64,000 nucleotides of DNA, from the NCBI RefSeq assembly GCF_026151655.1, contig NZ_JAMQPN010000002.1:62001-126000 (forward strand), in the 5' to 3' direction. The translations under genes and the position numbers were made by a program. Under the pieces are notes generated by a model. That model worked only from the letters and a program-made list of their open reading frames with translations. It did not search any database and was not told the origin of the DNA. How positions within the stretch are numbered: position 1 is the first letter of the stretch; each line of letters opens with the position of its first letter. This document shows positions 9,099 through 18,551 of this stretch, in pieces. This stretch comes from Leptospira soteropolitanensis (GTDB lineage: Bacteria > Spirochaetota > Leptospiria > Leptospirales > Leptospiraceae).

Positions 9099-10148
9099 AT
9101 GATCCAAACCAAAATCGCACTACTTTTCGGAGGAATCTCCGGAGAACATATCATTTCCATTCGTTCTTCCTATTTCATTTTCAATACAATTGATCGGGAC
9201 AAATACCAAGTTTGTCCTATTTATATTGACCAATCGGGAAAATTTTGGATTCCAACAGGAAAAGATCCCGTGTATCCAGATCCTACAGGTAAATCAGAAT
9301 CTGAATTTTTGAATGCGTTTTCTTCTTTAAACCAAATTGGAAACTCATCTACTGGTGCGGATTTATTAGAATATGGATTTCAGGCCGCCTTTTTGGGGTT
9401 ACATGGTGGTGCTGGCGAAGATGGTAGAATTCAAGGATTCCTCGATGTTTTAGGGATTCCTCATACGGGGTCGGGAGTTTTGGCTTCGGCTCTCGCTATG
9501 GACAAATTTAGAGCCAATCTTTTGTTTCAAACCATCGGTATCCCGGTAGCTCCTTTTGTGGAATTAGAAAAAGGCAAAACAGATGCAAGAAAGATCCTTT
9601 TAAACCTTCCTTTTGAATTTCCAGTTTTCATCAAACCAACGCTTGGTGGTTCAAGTGTCAATACAGGAATGGCAAAAACTCCTGAAGAGGCAATGGTACT
9701 TGTGGATAAAATCTTTGTTACTGAAGATCGCGTACTGATCCAAAAACTCATTTCCGGAACTGAGGTTTCGATTGGAGTTTTGGAAAAAAAGGAAGGTGGG
9801 AAAAGAATTCCTTTTGCTTTAGTGCCTACAGAGATCCGTCCCAAATCGGAATTTTTTGACTTTGAAGCCAAATATACAAAAGGGGGAAGTGAGGAAATCA
9901 CTCCTGCACCTGTAGGTGAGGAAATCACAAAAAAACTACAAGAGTATACTTTGCAATGTCATGAAATCTTGGGATGCAAAGGTTATTCACGAACAGATTT
10001 TATTATTAGTGAGGGAGTTCCTTATGTTTTAGAAACGAATACCCTACCTGGAATGACTGGAACGAGTCTGATCCCACAACAGGCCAAAGCACTGGGGATA
10101 GATATGAAAAATGTATTTACTTGGCTTCTGCAACTGGCGCTTTCCTAG
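9099..10148 (+). CDS. ddl: D-alanine--D-alanine ligase
   Basis: 349 residues. ATP-grasp ligase that makes the D-Ala-D-Ala end of peptidoglycan precursors in the cytoplasm. N-terminal [18 protein letters not shown] (Ddl signature), [29 protein letters not shown]-grasp [18 protein letters not shown], and C-terminal [36 protein letters not shown] with the metal-binding E and N. AAAGGA lies about 13 bases before the ATG. It diverges from the mla operon with 47 bases between, so the two promoters share that gap. Its last 32 bases overlap, tail to tail, the end of the symporter gene. Confidence 0.96.
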   Translation: MIQTKIALLFGGISGEHIISIRSSYFIFNTIDRDKYQVCPIYIDQSGKFWIPTGKDPVYPDPTGKSESEFLNAFSSLNQIGNSSTGADLLEYGFQAAFLGLHGGAGEDGRIQGFLDVLGIPHTGSGVLASALAMDKFRANLLFQTIGIPVAPFVELEKGKTDARKILLNLPFEFPVFIKPTLGGSSVNTGMAKTPEEAMVLVDKIFVTEDRVLIQKLISGTEVSIGVLEKKEGGKRIPFALVPTEIRPKSEFFDFEAKYTKGGSEEITPAPVGEEITKKLQEYTLQCHEILGCKGYSRTDFIISEGVPYVLETNTLPGMTGTSLIPQQAKALGIDMKNVFTWLLQLALS

Positions 10149-11517
10149 GAAAAAAATACATTCCAATTAAGATCGCGATAAGACTGGCAATGGTTCCGTA
10201 AAAGTGACTTGTCATATCGTCTCCGTATATTTCGAGAAAAAGCCAGGTGACAATGCCTACAAATAGAGAAAAAAGCGCAGACCTTTCGTCTGCCTTTTTA
10301 CTCATAAGCCCAAAAACCATTGGGATGAAAAGTGTCACAAGAGAAATGCCTCCGGAATCTTCTACCAATGCATAAATGGATGGTTTTCCCACTGCCAATA
10401 AAAAGGAAATTCCAGCTATGATAAGAACCGAAGTCCTAGAAAGTAAAAGGAGTTTCTTATCATTCATATCTTTAAATGCGTATTTTAGAATATTCTCAGA
10501 TAAAATAGAAGAAGGAGCAAGGATTGCTCCGGATGCCGTAGAAAGAATCGCAGAGATTAATGCAGAAAAAAATAAAACTTGGATCCAAGGACTAGAAAAC
10601 TTGGAAATCATAGTAGGAATAAGAAGTTGTCCTGTGTCGGAATTTAAATCAAAATCGGGAAGTAAACTTTTGGCATGAAGCCCTAAAAATAAAGGAATCA
10701 GCGCAAATAACAAATAGAAAATGGAAGACAAATAAGAAGCAGAAATGGCAACTTTTTCCGATTTAGCTGACATCACTCGTTGGAAAATATCTTGTTGTGG
10801 TAAAGAACCAAATCCTACTACCATCCATGCAGATAAATACAAAGTCCAAGCGTGGAAATTGGATTCAGGAAAAAATCGAAAAAAACCATCTGGTTTTTCT
10901 TGGATCGATGTCCATATAGGTTTTATATCATTTAACTCAAATATGACGATGACTAGACCCACTATGATAGAAATGGATTGGAAAAAATCTGTTAACGAAA
11001 CAGACCACATTCCCCCTAAATAAGTATAAAAAACAACAAGGCAAGCGCCTATGACTATGGCAGTGAATTGGTTGATCCCAAAAAGAATTTGTACCATAAT
11101 GCCAAGGGCAACAAATTGCGCGGCCACCCAACCAAAGTATGAGAAGATAAGGCAGATTCCGGCAATAAACTCCATTTTTTTTCCGTACCGGTTTCTATAA
11201 AAGTCACCGAAAGTAAGAATCTGCATTCGGTAGAGATACTTAGCAAAGATAAGGCCTAACAAAAAAAGACATAGGGCTCCACCAAAGGGATCTTGGATGA
11301 CAGATAAAAATCCACCTTTTGCAAATTCAACGGAAGAACCAAGAATGGTTTCACTTCCAAACCAAGTGGCAAAGAGAGCTGCTGTGGATATAGGGAGGGG
11401 TAAGCTTCTTCCTGCTAATATAAAGTCTTTAGAATTTTTAACTTTTTTTGCGGCATAAACTCCAATGGCAATGGTTATGAATAGGTAACCAACAATGAAT
11501 ACTGCTTGGAAACTCAT
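10117..11517 (-). CDS. Sodium:solute symporter family transporter (SSS)
   Basis: 466 residues with about 12-13 membrane segments, of the SSS/PutP-PanF type: [36 protein letters not shown] is the diagnostic first part (helices 1-2), with [20 protein letters not shown] and [24 protein letters not shown] later (helix 8 Na+ site Ser/Thr). Members import proline, pantothenate, sugars or carboxylates with sodium; the substrate is not deducible here. It is the last gene of a minus operon, 3 bases after xseB. The 3' end overlaps ddl. Confidence 0.92.
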   Translation of the reverse strand: MSFQAVFIVGYLFITIAIGVYAAKKVKNSKDFILAGRSLPLPISTAALFATWFGSETILGSSVEFAKGGFLSVIQDPFGGALCLFLLGLIFAKYLYRMQILTFGDFYRNRYGKKMEFIAGICLIFSYFGWVAAQFVALGIMVQILFGINQFTAIVIGACLVVFYTYLGGMWSVSLTDFFQSISIIVGLVIVIFELNDIKPIWTSIQEKPDGFFRFFPESNFHAWTLYLSAWMVVGFGSLPQQDIFQRVMSAKSEKVAISASYLSSIFYLLFALIPLFLGLHAKSLLPDFDLNSDTGQLLIPTMISKFSSPWIQVLFFSALISAILSTASGAILAPSSILSENILKYAFKDMNDKKLLLLSRTSVLIIAGISFLLAVGKPSIYALVEDSGGISLVTLFIPMVFGLMSKKADERSALFSLFVGIVTWLFLEIYGDDMTSHFYGTIASLIAILIGMYFFPRKAPVAEAK

Positions 11518-11520
11518 TCT

Positions 11521-11796
11521 TTAAAATAGATCTTCTTCCAGTGGTTTTGACACAGATTCTTCTTTCTTTTTTTTGACTGTTGCTTTCACTGTTTCACCAG
11601 TTGGTGCTTTCGACAAAAATTCGATTTTTGCTTCTGCGTCTACAAGTCTTTCGGAACAAACTTTTTTTAATTCCATTCCACGCTCATAAGCCGTAATAGA
11701 ATCTTCTAAAGAAAGAGTTCCCCTTTCTAATTTTTCAGCGATGTCCTCTAATTCGCGAAGTGCTTCTTCAAAGCTAACTGTCTTTTTCTCTGCCAT
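11521..11796 (-). CDS. xseB: Exodeoxyribonuclease VII small subunit
   Basis: 91 residues. FEEALRELEDIAEKLERGTLSLEDSITAYERGMELKKVCSERLVDAEAKIEFL is the full XseB helical hairpin signature. Several small subunits bind each XseA to form the enzyme that degrades single-stranded DNA from both ends. The C-terminal 25 residues (TGETVKATVKKKKEE onward) are a charged tail longer than in E. coli. Nine bases separate it from xseA upstream. Confidence 0.95.
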   Translation of the reverse strand: MAEKKTVSFEEALRELEDIAEKLERGTLSLEDSITAYERGMELKKVCSERLVDAEAKIEFLSKAPTGETVKATVKKKKEESVSKPLEEDLF

Positions 11797-11805
11797 TTTG
11801 AATTC

Positions 11806-13083
11806 CTATATTTTATCTTTTACTTCAACCAGAAGTTTTCCATCAGAAAGGAATACTTCCAAACTTTCGTTTTTTGACACATTATGAATGGATGAAATCA
11901 CTTGTTTGTTTTGATTCCGAACCACAGAATACCCACGTTTCAAAGTACCAAGTGGAGAAAAGTGATCTAGTCTTTGTTCGGCGAGTGTGAATTTATTTCG
12001 AATTCTTTCTAAATAGGATTTCCAATTCTGAGAAAGATGGTCGAAACGTTGGAATTCACTTTGTTTTCGAACTAAATAGTTTTTTCCGAGTAAGGAAATT
12101 TTTGTCATAAGCTCATCAAGGTGAGTGGATCTAGTTTCTAGAAGTGTTTTGGGATTTTGGAAGACAGGTCTTGTGGAAACACCCATCCATTTTTCTTTTC
12201 CCACACGAATAACATTGGTTAACGCTGATTTTAACCTTTCTTCCATTTCATCGAGTCGAATGAGTGTATCCGAAACATTGGGAATGGCAAGTTTTGCTGC
12301 TGCCGTTGGGGTTGGGGTCGTTGCATCTGCTGCAAGATCCGTAAGCACTCGATCGATTTCATGTCCGACTGCTGAAATAATCGGAATTCGAGAATTATAA
12401 TAAGCCATTACAACAGATTCTTGGTTAAAAGCCATTAAATCTTCAAAGGAACCGCCGCCGCGTCCTGCAATGATCACATCTACTTCCCATTTTGGGTCGT
12501 TGATTTCTCGGATGGCTTCTATTATAGAGGCTTCAGCTCCATCTCCCTGGACAAGACAGGGGGAAATGAGAATTTGTATGGAAGGATTTAGATCAGTCGC
12601 AATACGAATGATGTCTTCGACTGCCGCACCTTTGGGAGAAGTAACAATGCCAAGTCGCTTTGGAAATTTTGGCAAAGGTCGTTTGTGTGTGGCATCAAAG
12701 ATACCTTTCTCGAGTAGGGCTTTTTTTAATTTCTCAATTTTGAGAAGGATGTCTCCTTCACCAATCTCTTCAATTTTTTGAACAGTTAAACTATAGTAAC
12801 CACCTGGTTCATAGACAGATATAGAACCATAAACTAAAATCTCCATTCCATTACGAAGCGGTGTCCCCTTATAATTTTTAGCTTGGAAGGAAAAAAATGC
12901 ACATTTAATCACACTTGTCGTATCTTTTAGAGAAAAATAAATATGACCTGAACTGTTGGTTTGGGAATGATTGGAAATTTCCCCACGAACCCAAATATTT
13001 TTAAATTCGGATGAGTCTTGGAGTTTTGTTTTAATGAGGCGGTTGACCTCACTTACACTGAGAGATGAATCTACCTGTTCCAT
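11806..13083 (-). CDS. xseA: Exodeoxyribonuclease VII large subunit
   Basis: 425 residues. An N-terminal OB-fold (about 5-105: LSVSEVNRLIKTKLQDSSEFKNIWVRGEISNHSQTNSSGHIYFSLKD) binds single-stranded DNA. The catalytic domain carries KRLGIVTSPKGAAVEDIIRI, the DVIIAGRGGGSFEDLMAFNQE motif and SAVGHEIDRVLTDLAADATTPTPTAAA. A coiled-coil region and a short C-terminal beta domain (LKRGYSVVRNQ) follow. It directly abuts the AI-2E gene (no gap) and precedes xseB. Confidence 0.96.
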   Translation of the reverse strand: MEQVDSSLSVSEVNRLIKTKLQDSSEFKNIWVRGEISNHSQTNSSGHIYFSLKDTTSVIKCAFFSFQAKNYKGTPLRNGMEILVYGSISVYEPGGYYSLTVQKIEEIGEGDILLKIEKLKKALLEKGIFDATHKRPLPKFPKRLGIVTSPKGAAVEDIIRIATDLNPSIQILISPCLVQGDGAEASIIEAIREINDPKWEVDVIIAGRGGGSFEDLMAFNQESVVMAYYNSRIPIISAVGHEIDRVLTDLAADATTPTPTAAAKLAIPNVSDTLIRLDEMEERLKSALTNVIRVGKEKWMGVSTRPVFQNPKTLLETRSTHLDELMTKISLLGKNYLVRKQSEFQRFDHLSQNWKSYLERIRNKFTLAEQRLDHFSPLGTLKRGYSVVRNQNKQVISSIHNVSKNESLEVFLSDGKLLVEVKDKI

Positions 13084-14193
13084 TTATAAATTTTGAAACC
13101 GTGTTTCTCTAAAAATTTTCCAAAAATCCCAAAGGATAATGACGAGTGTTAATGCCATTGGGCCAATGATAATCCCTGCAACACCAAACTCTTGTAAACC
13201 GCCAATAAGAGACAAAAAGATTAGAAAAGGATGTGTTTTTAGTTTTTTATCCAAAATTTTTGGTTTTACTAAGTTTTCTAAAATCAAATAACTAGCACCA
13301 CCCGCGATCATAAAAAGAATACTTCCTGTCCAGTTTTCTTGTACTAAACCAATATAAAGTCCAATGGGCAACCAAACAACAGATGTTCCTACCACAGGAA
13401 TTAAGGAAAAAATTGTCGCAATACTAGAAAGTAAAAACTTATTCGAAACGGATGTGAAGAGTAACAAAATATAGATTAGGGCACCTTGTAATAAAGAAAT
13501 AAAAAGGTTACCCATCATCACAGTTCGAATTGCCTCTTCAATTCGTCTTCCTAACCTTTCTTCTATTTCTGTTGGAAATGGTAACAAAACAAAAAGTGCA
13601 TGTTCCATCCGACTTCCTTCTTTATATAAAAAGAAAAGTAATATGAAGGTAAAAAAAGCATTAAAGATGATGGCACCAGGAACTTCAAAAGAACCAAGTA
13701 AAAAACCAGAAGAGTTTTTTAGTAAACTATATATGGAATCTAAATTAAGAATATCCATATGTTGACCAACATATTCTCGGTACATCAAAGGTAGTTTGAT
13801 CCAGAAAAATTCATTTTCTGTGAAAAAATCCGTTAACATCGGACTGTTTAATAACAAGGCAACGATGGATTCTTCTGTGAGTTGGTTTCTAATGTAACTA
13901 ACCAAGTTTAAGGATTCACGAATTAATGTGGATACAATGAGATAAGAAGGAATAAAAACTCCCGCAAGCATTATAATCACCATAATATAAGGAGAGAGTC
14001 CGTGAAACTTAACACCTAAAACATTCTTCAGTTTTTTGTGAGTTTTTCTTGTGGTAAGATAAAACAGAAGTGCAAGAAAACTTGCCCAAAGAAAGGGTTT
14101 GAATACGAAAAATAAAGTAAGACAAGTCCCAATAAAAATGGCACTCAGTAAAAGATAGACAATGATTTCGTTTTTATTTTTTATCCAATTCAT
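13084..14193 (-). CDS. AI-2E family transporter (PerM/YdiK/TqsA type)
   Basis: 369 residues with about 8 membrane segments in the family pattern: an N-terminal pair, a long soluble stretch (LVSYIRNQLTEESIVALLLNS and on), then the C-terminal bundle with LLQGALIYILLLF, IPVVGTSVVWLPIGLY and FLSLIGGLQEFGVAGIIIGPMALTLVIILWDFW (the conserved GGL-x-x-FG-x-x-G-x-x-x-GP motif). Some members export autoinducer-2, others are sodium/proton antiporters; the role here cannot be narrowed. It sits between a lipoprotein gene (2-base gap) and xseA. Confidence 0.9.
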   Translation of the reverse strand: MNWIKNKNEIIVYLLLSAIFIGTCLTLFFVFKPFLWASFLALLFYLTTRKTHKKLKNVLGVKFHGLSPYIMVIIMLAGVFIPSYLIVSTLIRESLNLVSYIRNQLTEESIVALLLNSPMLTDFFTENEFFWIKLPLMYREYVGQHMDILNLDSIYSLLKNSSGFLLGSFEVPGAIIFNAFFTFILLFFLYKEGSRMEHALFVLLPFPTEIEERLGRRIEEAIRTVMMGNLFISLLQGALIYILLLFTSVSNKFLLSSIATIFSLIPVVGTSVVWLPIGLYIGLVQENWTGSILFMIAGGASYLILENLVKPKILDKKLKTHPFLIFLSLIGGLQEFGVAGIIIGPMALTLVIILWDFWKIFRETRFQNL

Positions 14194-14195
14194 AA

Positions 14196-14639
14196 TTAGT
14201 AACTGGAATGTTTTTTAAAATAGAACCGAATGTAATGAGTGGAACTTCCACTATCGGAAATCATAATAGAAAGGGACTTTTTAATAAATCCTTCCAACAA
14301 ATAGGTAATTTCGCCGTTGTTTTCGCTTTGATCAATTAGTTTCCAATCCCCCTGGGCTGCTCTTGTTTCGATTCGTTTGCGAATATTTTCTATACTTTCC
14401 TCTGTTTCCATAAGAAGGTAAGCTTCTTTGGTATGAATATGGCTAGTTTTGAATTCACTCGATTGTAAAAATTTAAGTTTTTCAGGAAAGAAGGACTGAG
14501 GAAATGCCGGGGGTGCGTTTGTTGGATTTCTAGAAACTATGATTTGATCAAAACGGTAGATTTCTGTTTGGGTCGTGGGAGTACAGGACCAGAGAATCAA
14601 TAGTAAAAATGGTAAAAATCGAAGCATTACGGAAAGCAA
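14196..14639 (-). CDS. Small lipoprotein, function unknown
   Basis: 147 residues. MLSVMLRFLPFLLLILWSC is a lipoprotein signal peptide ending in the lipidated Cys19 (spirochaetal lipobox LWSC). The mature part is predicted alpha/beta with no family I recognise. A start at the internal Met5 (MLRFLPF) is equally possible. It is the first gene of the minus operon that continues with the AI-2E transporter and exonuclease VII; nothing in the sequence ties it functionally to them. Confidence 0.75.
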   Translation of the reverse strand: MLSVMLRFLPFLLLILWSCTPTTQTEIYRFDQIIVSRNPTNAPPAFPQSFFPEKLKFLQSSEFKTSHIHTKEAYLLMETEESIENIRKRIETRAAQGDWKLIDQSENNGEITYLLEGFIKKSLSIMISDSGSSTHYIRFYFKKHSSY

Positions 14640-14717
14640 ATGTGGGACTATTGATTCCTTCCATTCATTTTTTTAAATCTTTGTTGCCAATAGACGGGAA
14701 GGGTTATCTTTTCCTTT

Positions 14718-15359
14718 GTGTTGGATTTTCTGCAGTTTGATTCGTTTCTCGGTCGAATTTTGGAGTTACCGCCCCTCGTACTTTGGGTATTTTTCTGTTT
14801 TTCCAACTTTTTGGAAAATGTTTTTCCCCCTTGGCCAGGGGATACGGTCACAGTGTTTTCTGGTTTTCTTTCTTCGAGTCAGGACTCACCTTTGTCCTTT
14901 TTTTCCGTAGTCCTTGCAACCTATTTGGGTAATCTTTTGGGTGCATTGGTAATGTATTATTTTGGAGAAAGAATCCTCCAATTCCTAAAACGGTCCAGGT
15001 TCCCATTTTTATCTGCTTTATACCAAGAAGAAAACTTACAGAAGACACTGGTTTGGTTTCGAAAACACGAGATGATCGTGGTTCTATTATCCCGATTCTC
15101 TGCTGGAATTCGTTTCTTTGTCTCCATTGTAGCGGGAATGAGTAAAATGAACATCATTAAATTTGTATTATTATATTCTTTGGCCATTTCCATTTGGTGT
15201 GGACTCCTTCTTTTGGGTGGTTCCCTATTAGGTAGCAACTGGAACCAAATCGTTGTTATGCTATCATACTACAATCGTGTGATAGGACTTGTCATATTAT
15301 GTTTTATTTTATACTTTCTATACCAAATTAAGAAGAAAAGAAATACAAAGTTGACATGA
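14718..15359 (+). CDS. DedA family membrane protein
   Basis: 213 residues, four to five membrane segments plus re-entrant loops. DedA marks: ENVFPPWPGDTVTVFSGFL (the E-x-x-x-P-x-P-G-(D/E) motif), ATYLGNLLGALVMYYFGERI and FSAGIRFFVSIVAGMSKMNIIKF (the R-x-x-x-x-x-x-G-x-x-x-M motif). DedA proteins are undecaprenyl phosphate or phospholipid flippases that recycle envelope lipid carriers. Start is GTG at 14718; a TTG follows immediately and would give nearly the same protein. First gene of the plus-strand run to clpA, diverging from the lipoprotein gene. Confidence 0.9.
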   Translation: MLDFLQFDSFLGRILELPPLVLWVFFCFSNFLENVFPPWPGDTVTVFSGFLSSSQDSPLSFFSVVLATYLGNLLGALVMYYFGERILQFLKRSRFPFLSALYQEENLQKTLVWFRKHEMIVVLLSRFSAGIRFFVSIVAGMSKMNIIKFVLLYSLAISIWCGLLLLGGSLLGSNWNQIVVMLSYYNRVIGLVILCFILYFLYQIKKKRNTKLT

Positions 15360-15386
15360 TTTCATTTTCTGTTAGGGTTTTCACCC

Positions 15387-18300
15387 ATGAACTCTTGGGG
15401 AAATATAGCGTTTGATTTTTATACATTCGGCTCGCTTGTCGGTGTCATTTTTACTTTTTACAATGCACAATTTTTTTTAACAGTTAAAGAAAAATCGGAA
15501 GCTACCTACCAATTGGGTATGGGAACACTCTGGCTTGGCCTGTTTCATTTCGGATATCTGATTAATTTTTCCTTTATGGGTCCAGCTTCGGCTTATCTGC
15601 GGTGGCTTGTCATTGTCGGCGCTATGGCTGGAGCCACTTACCTAACGAGTTTTTTCTTAAGTTATCCAGAAGTTTATTTTCCCCGACTAAAAAAGTATCT
15701 ATTTTTCATTATGAATTCAGTAGTGGTGACGGTTACTGGATACTTTGTTTTTATTAGTTTAACGGCTGGTAGGTTGTTTTTCTTTAGTGGTCACTATTGG
15801 GATTTCCCTGTTCCCGTTTTTTATAAAATCTATGCAATCATAGTTTTAGTATTTTTTGCTACTTTTTCTTTAGTGGCTATTATACAAATTTTTAAAATGC
15901 CTAAGGAATCCAGGTTTGCATCGGCAAGTATCCTTATTGCGTTTATTCTTGTTACCATCATCCCAGGAATCATGAATGCACAGTCGAGAGACGGTGCGAT
16001 CGGCAGAGGAATCTATCAAACAATTACAGACCTTGTCCTTGTCGTTGGACTTTTTGTTGCCAATGTTGTTTATATCAACAATACAAAAGATAAAACAACA
16101 ATTATATCTCGAATTATCGGAATATCTCTCGCCTCATTTTTGTTAGTTTTGCAACTTGTTGCTTATTCGGTGATCCAACAATCCGAATCCAATTATGATA
16201 TGGTGCATACAGCAAGAGCCAAAAATTACATTGCTGGGTTAGAAACAGACCAGGTTCCTAGTTTTCACTATACTTTTGATATAAATCAAAAATACTTTGT
16301 TCGTAAAAAAGGATTCGAATCATCTTTTGTAGATCCAGAGACATATCAATCGGAATATTGGAACTATTGGGCTTTGGAGACAATTCTCTCTTTCAAAGGA
16401 AAAACTGATTGGAAAGAAACTACAAAAAATCTACTTTCGCAACTTCCGGAGACCAGTAAAGGTTACTCTGCGGAAATAGAACGTCTTCTTAGTTTAGATT
16501 CAGTGAAAAGCCCAGGGGATTTGGTTCATGAACTGGAGTCTGAGAAAAGGAAAATTCTTTATACAAGAAACAAATTAAGGGAAATTCAAACTAAGAATTT
16601 TACTGAAACTGCATCATCACTTCTATCCAAAAAAGAAGGACCACTTTCCGGATTCTATGGAGCAGCACGCGCAGTTTTGGAAACAAACCTTTCGGAAGAC
16701 AAAAAGGTTGAAGTCCTTGATCGAATGTTTTCACCGATGCCGAATCATGGAGACAGAAATTATCGGGGTCAAATCAAATTTGCTGAAAACAACCCAGATC
16801 ACTCGTTTTACATAAGTTATCTGGTTGCGGACAAAAAAAACGGACTTGTACATGAAGTAGGGTATCCTTATTTGGATTACCGGGAATTTCAACATGAAGT
16901 GACACTTCCTTGGATTATAGGTGTTCTTTTTTTAGCTGTCCTTGTTATTTTTGGTTATCGTTTGTTCTTTTTAATAGCTCTGCTTCGGCCCATCGAACAA
17001 ATCATTGAAGGTCTAACGGAAGTAAATTCTGGAAATTTAGAATACCGCCTGACCGTTCACGTAGAAGATGATATAGGATTTATGGCAAGGTCCTTTAATC
17101 GAATGGTGCGTTCCATCCAGGCGGCCAGAAAAAAATTACAACAGTATGCGGACCAATTAGAATTAAAGGTTCAAGAAAGGACCAAGGAATTGGAAAATAC
17201 TTTAAAAGAAGTCCAATCTCTCAAACACCAACAAGATGGTGATTATTTTTTAACTTCTCTTCTTTTACAGCCATTCCATGCCAATCATGCTAACCATGAT
17301 AATGTCCAAGTCGATTTTCTATTGGAACAAAAGAAAAAATTTACTTTCCGTCAGTATGAAAAAGAAATCGGCGGTGATTTAAATATCGCCAACCAAATTC
17401 TTTTAAACAATCGTTCATATACTGTTTTTTTAAATGCAGATGCTATGGGAAAGTCTATGCAGGGTGCGGGTGGAGCGCTTGTTCTTGGTTCTGTTTTTGA
17501 ATCGATTATTACAAGAACTCAACTTCTTAGTGAAGCAAGAAATACTTATCCGGAACGATGGATTAAAAACACATTCCTAGAACTTCATAAAATCTTCGAA
17601 GGGTTTGATGGATCCATGCTTGTTTCACTTGTTCTTGGGCTCATCGACAATGAAAGTGGTTTGTTGTATTTTATCAATGCGGAACATCCTTGGATGGTTC
17701 TTTATAGAGATGGAATTGCAAGTTTTATCGAAAATGAACTTATGTTTCGAAAACTTGGAACCTCAGGTGTCCAAGGAAATCTTTATATAAAAACGTTCCA
17801 ATTGGAACCAGGTGATGTGTTAATTGCTGGATCTGATGGTCGTGATGACTTACTGATCTCTCATACATCGGATGGAAAAAGGGTAATCAATGAAGATGAA
17901 AGGTTATTCCTTAAAATAGTGGAATCTGGGAAAGGTGAGTTAGATAGGATTTATGAAGAATTGGCAAACTATGGAAGTCTCACAGACGACTTATCTTTGT
18001 TACGTGTATCTTATATAGAGGAAAAAGAAAGATACAAAATTGAAAAGGAACGGTTAAAAGAAATTCAGACTCTCCTTTTAAAAGCAAAGGAAGCAAGTGA
18101 ATCTTCCGATTTACAGGAAGCAGTTGTCTATTTAGAAAAAGCAAATTCCCTGGAAGAGAATATTCCTGAAATCAAAAAGAAATTCATCCAACTTTATTTG
18201 AAGTTAAAAGACTATGGGAATGCCAAAAAAATGGCTAAGGACTATAGTTTGCTTAGGCCAATGGATACGGAAATTATGTACATCACGGCATTCTGTGCAA

Positions 18301-18536
18301 GGAAAGTGGCAGATATTAAAACCGCCATTGATTTCGGAGAAAGAGTCCGCCTTCGGGATCCAAACCATGTCAAAAACTTAATCAATTTAGGCCAAACTTA
18401 CCTGGCAGATAAAAATTTTTCACGGGCAGAAAATATCCTAAGTTCTGCATTGGAATTGGATCCGGAAAATCCGAGTTTGCAAAGGCTTCTTGATCACATT
18501 CGGAAAAAACAAAACAGACAAGATGTTGTGAGTTAG
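15387..18536 (+). CDS. Membrane SpoIIE-type PP2C phosphatase with HAMP and TPR domains
   Basis: 1049 residues. In order: about seven membrane segments (residues 10-240), an extracytoplasmic sensor stretch (about 270-500), a membrane helix (about 510-532), HAMP (LRPIEQIIEGLTEVNSGNLEYRL, about 533-585), a coiled coil, a PP2C/SpoIIE phosphatase domain (about 620-870), and C-terminal TPR repeats (about 890-1045). Phosphatase metal residues are present in GGDLNIA (about 661), NADAMGKSMQGAGG (about 688), AGSDGRDDLL (about 816) and LTDDLSLL (about 866). Such proteins dephosphorylate anti-sigma antagonist proteins in partner-switching pathways; no anti-sigma or antagonist gene is nearby. The damaged gene at 58717-61248 is a paralogue in the phosphatase and TPR parts. 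ATG at 15387 with AGGG upstream. Confidence 0.93.
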   Translation: MNSWGNIAFDFYTFGSLVGVIFTFYNAQFFLTVKEKSEATYQLGMGTLWLGLFHFGYLINFSFMGPASAYLRWLVIVGAMAGATYLTSFFLSYPEVYFPRLKKYLFFIMNSVVVTVTGYFVFISLTAGRLFFFSGHYWDFPVPVFYKIYAIIVLVFFATFSLVAIIQIFKMPKESRFASASILIAFILVTIIPGIMNAQSRDGAIGRGIYQTITDLVLVVGLFVANVVYINNTKDKTTIISRIIGISLASFLLVLQLVAYSVIQQSESNYDMVHTARAKNYIAGLETDQVPSFHYTFDINQKYFVRKKGFESSFVDPETYQSEYWNYWALETILSFKGKTDWKETTKNLLSQLPETSKGYSAEIERLLSLDSVKSPGDLVHELESEKRKILYTRNKLREIQTKNFTETASSLLSKKEGPLSGFYGAARAVLETNLSEDKKVEVLDRMFSPMPNHGDRNYRGQIKFAENNPDHSFYISYLVADKKNGLVHEVGYPYLDYREFQHEVTLPWIIGVLFLAVLVIFGYRLFFLIALLRPIEQIIEGLTEVNSGNLEYRLTVHVEDDIGFMARSFNRMVRSIQAARKKLQQYADQLELKVQERTKELENTLKEVQSLKHQQDGDYFLTSLLLQPFHANHANHDNVQVDFLLEQKKKFTFRQYEKEIGGDLNIANQILLNNRSYTVFLNADAMGKSMQGAGGALVLGSVFESIITRTQLLSEARNTYPERWIKNTFLELHKIFEGFDGSMLVSLVLGLIDNESGLLYFINAEHPWMVLYRDGIASFIENELMFRKLGTSGVQGNLYIKTFQLEPGDVLIAGSDGRDDLLISHTSDGKRVINEDERLFLKIVESGKGELDRIYEELANYGSLTDDLSLLRVSYIEEKERYKIEKERLKEIQTLLLKAKEASESSDLQEAVVYLEKANSLEENIPEIKKKFIQLYLKLKDYGNAKKMAKDYSLLRPMDTEIMYITAFCARKVADIKTAIDFGERVRLRDPNHVKNLINLGQTYLADKNFSRAENILSSALELDPENPSLQRLLDHIRKKQNRQDVVS

Positions 18537-18551
18537 AGTCTAAAGTTTATA

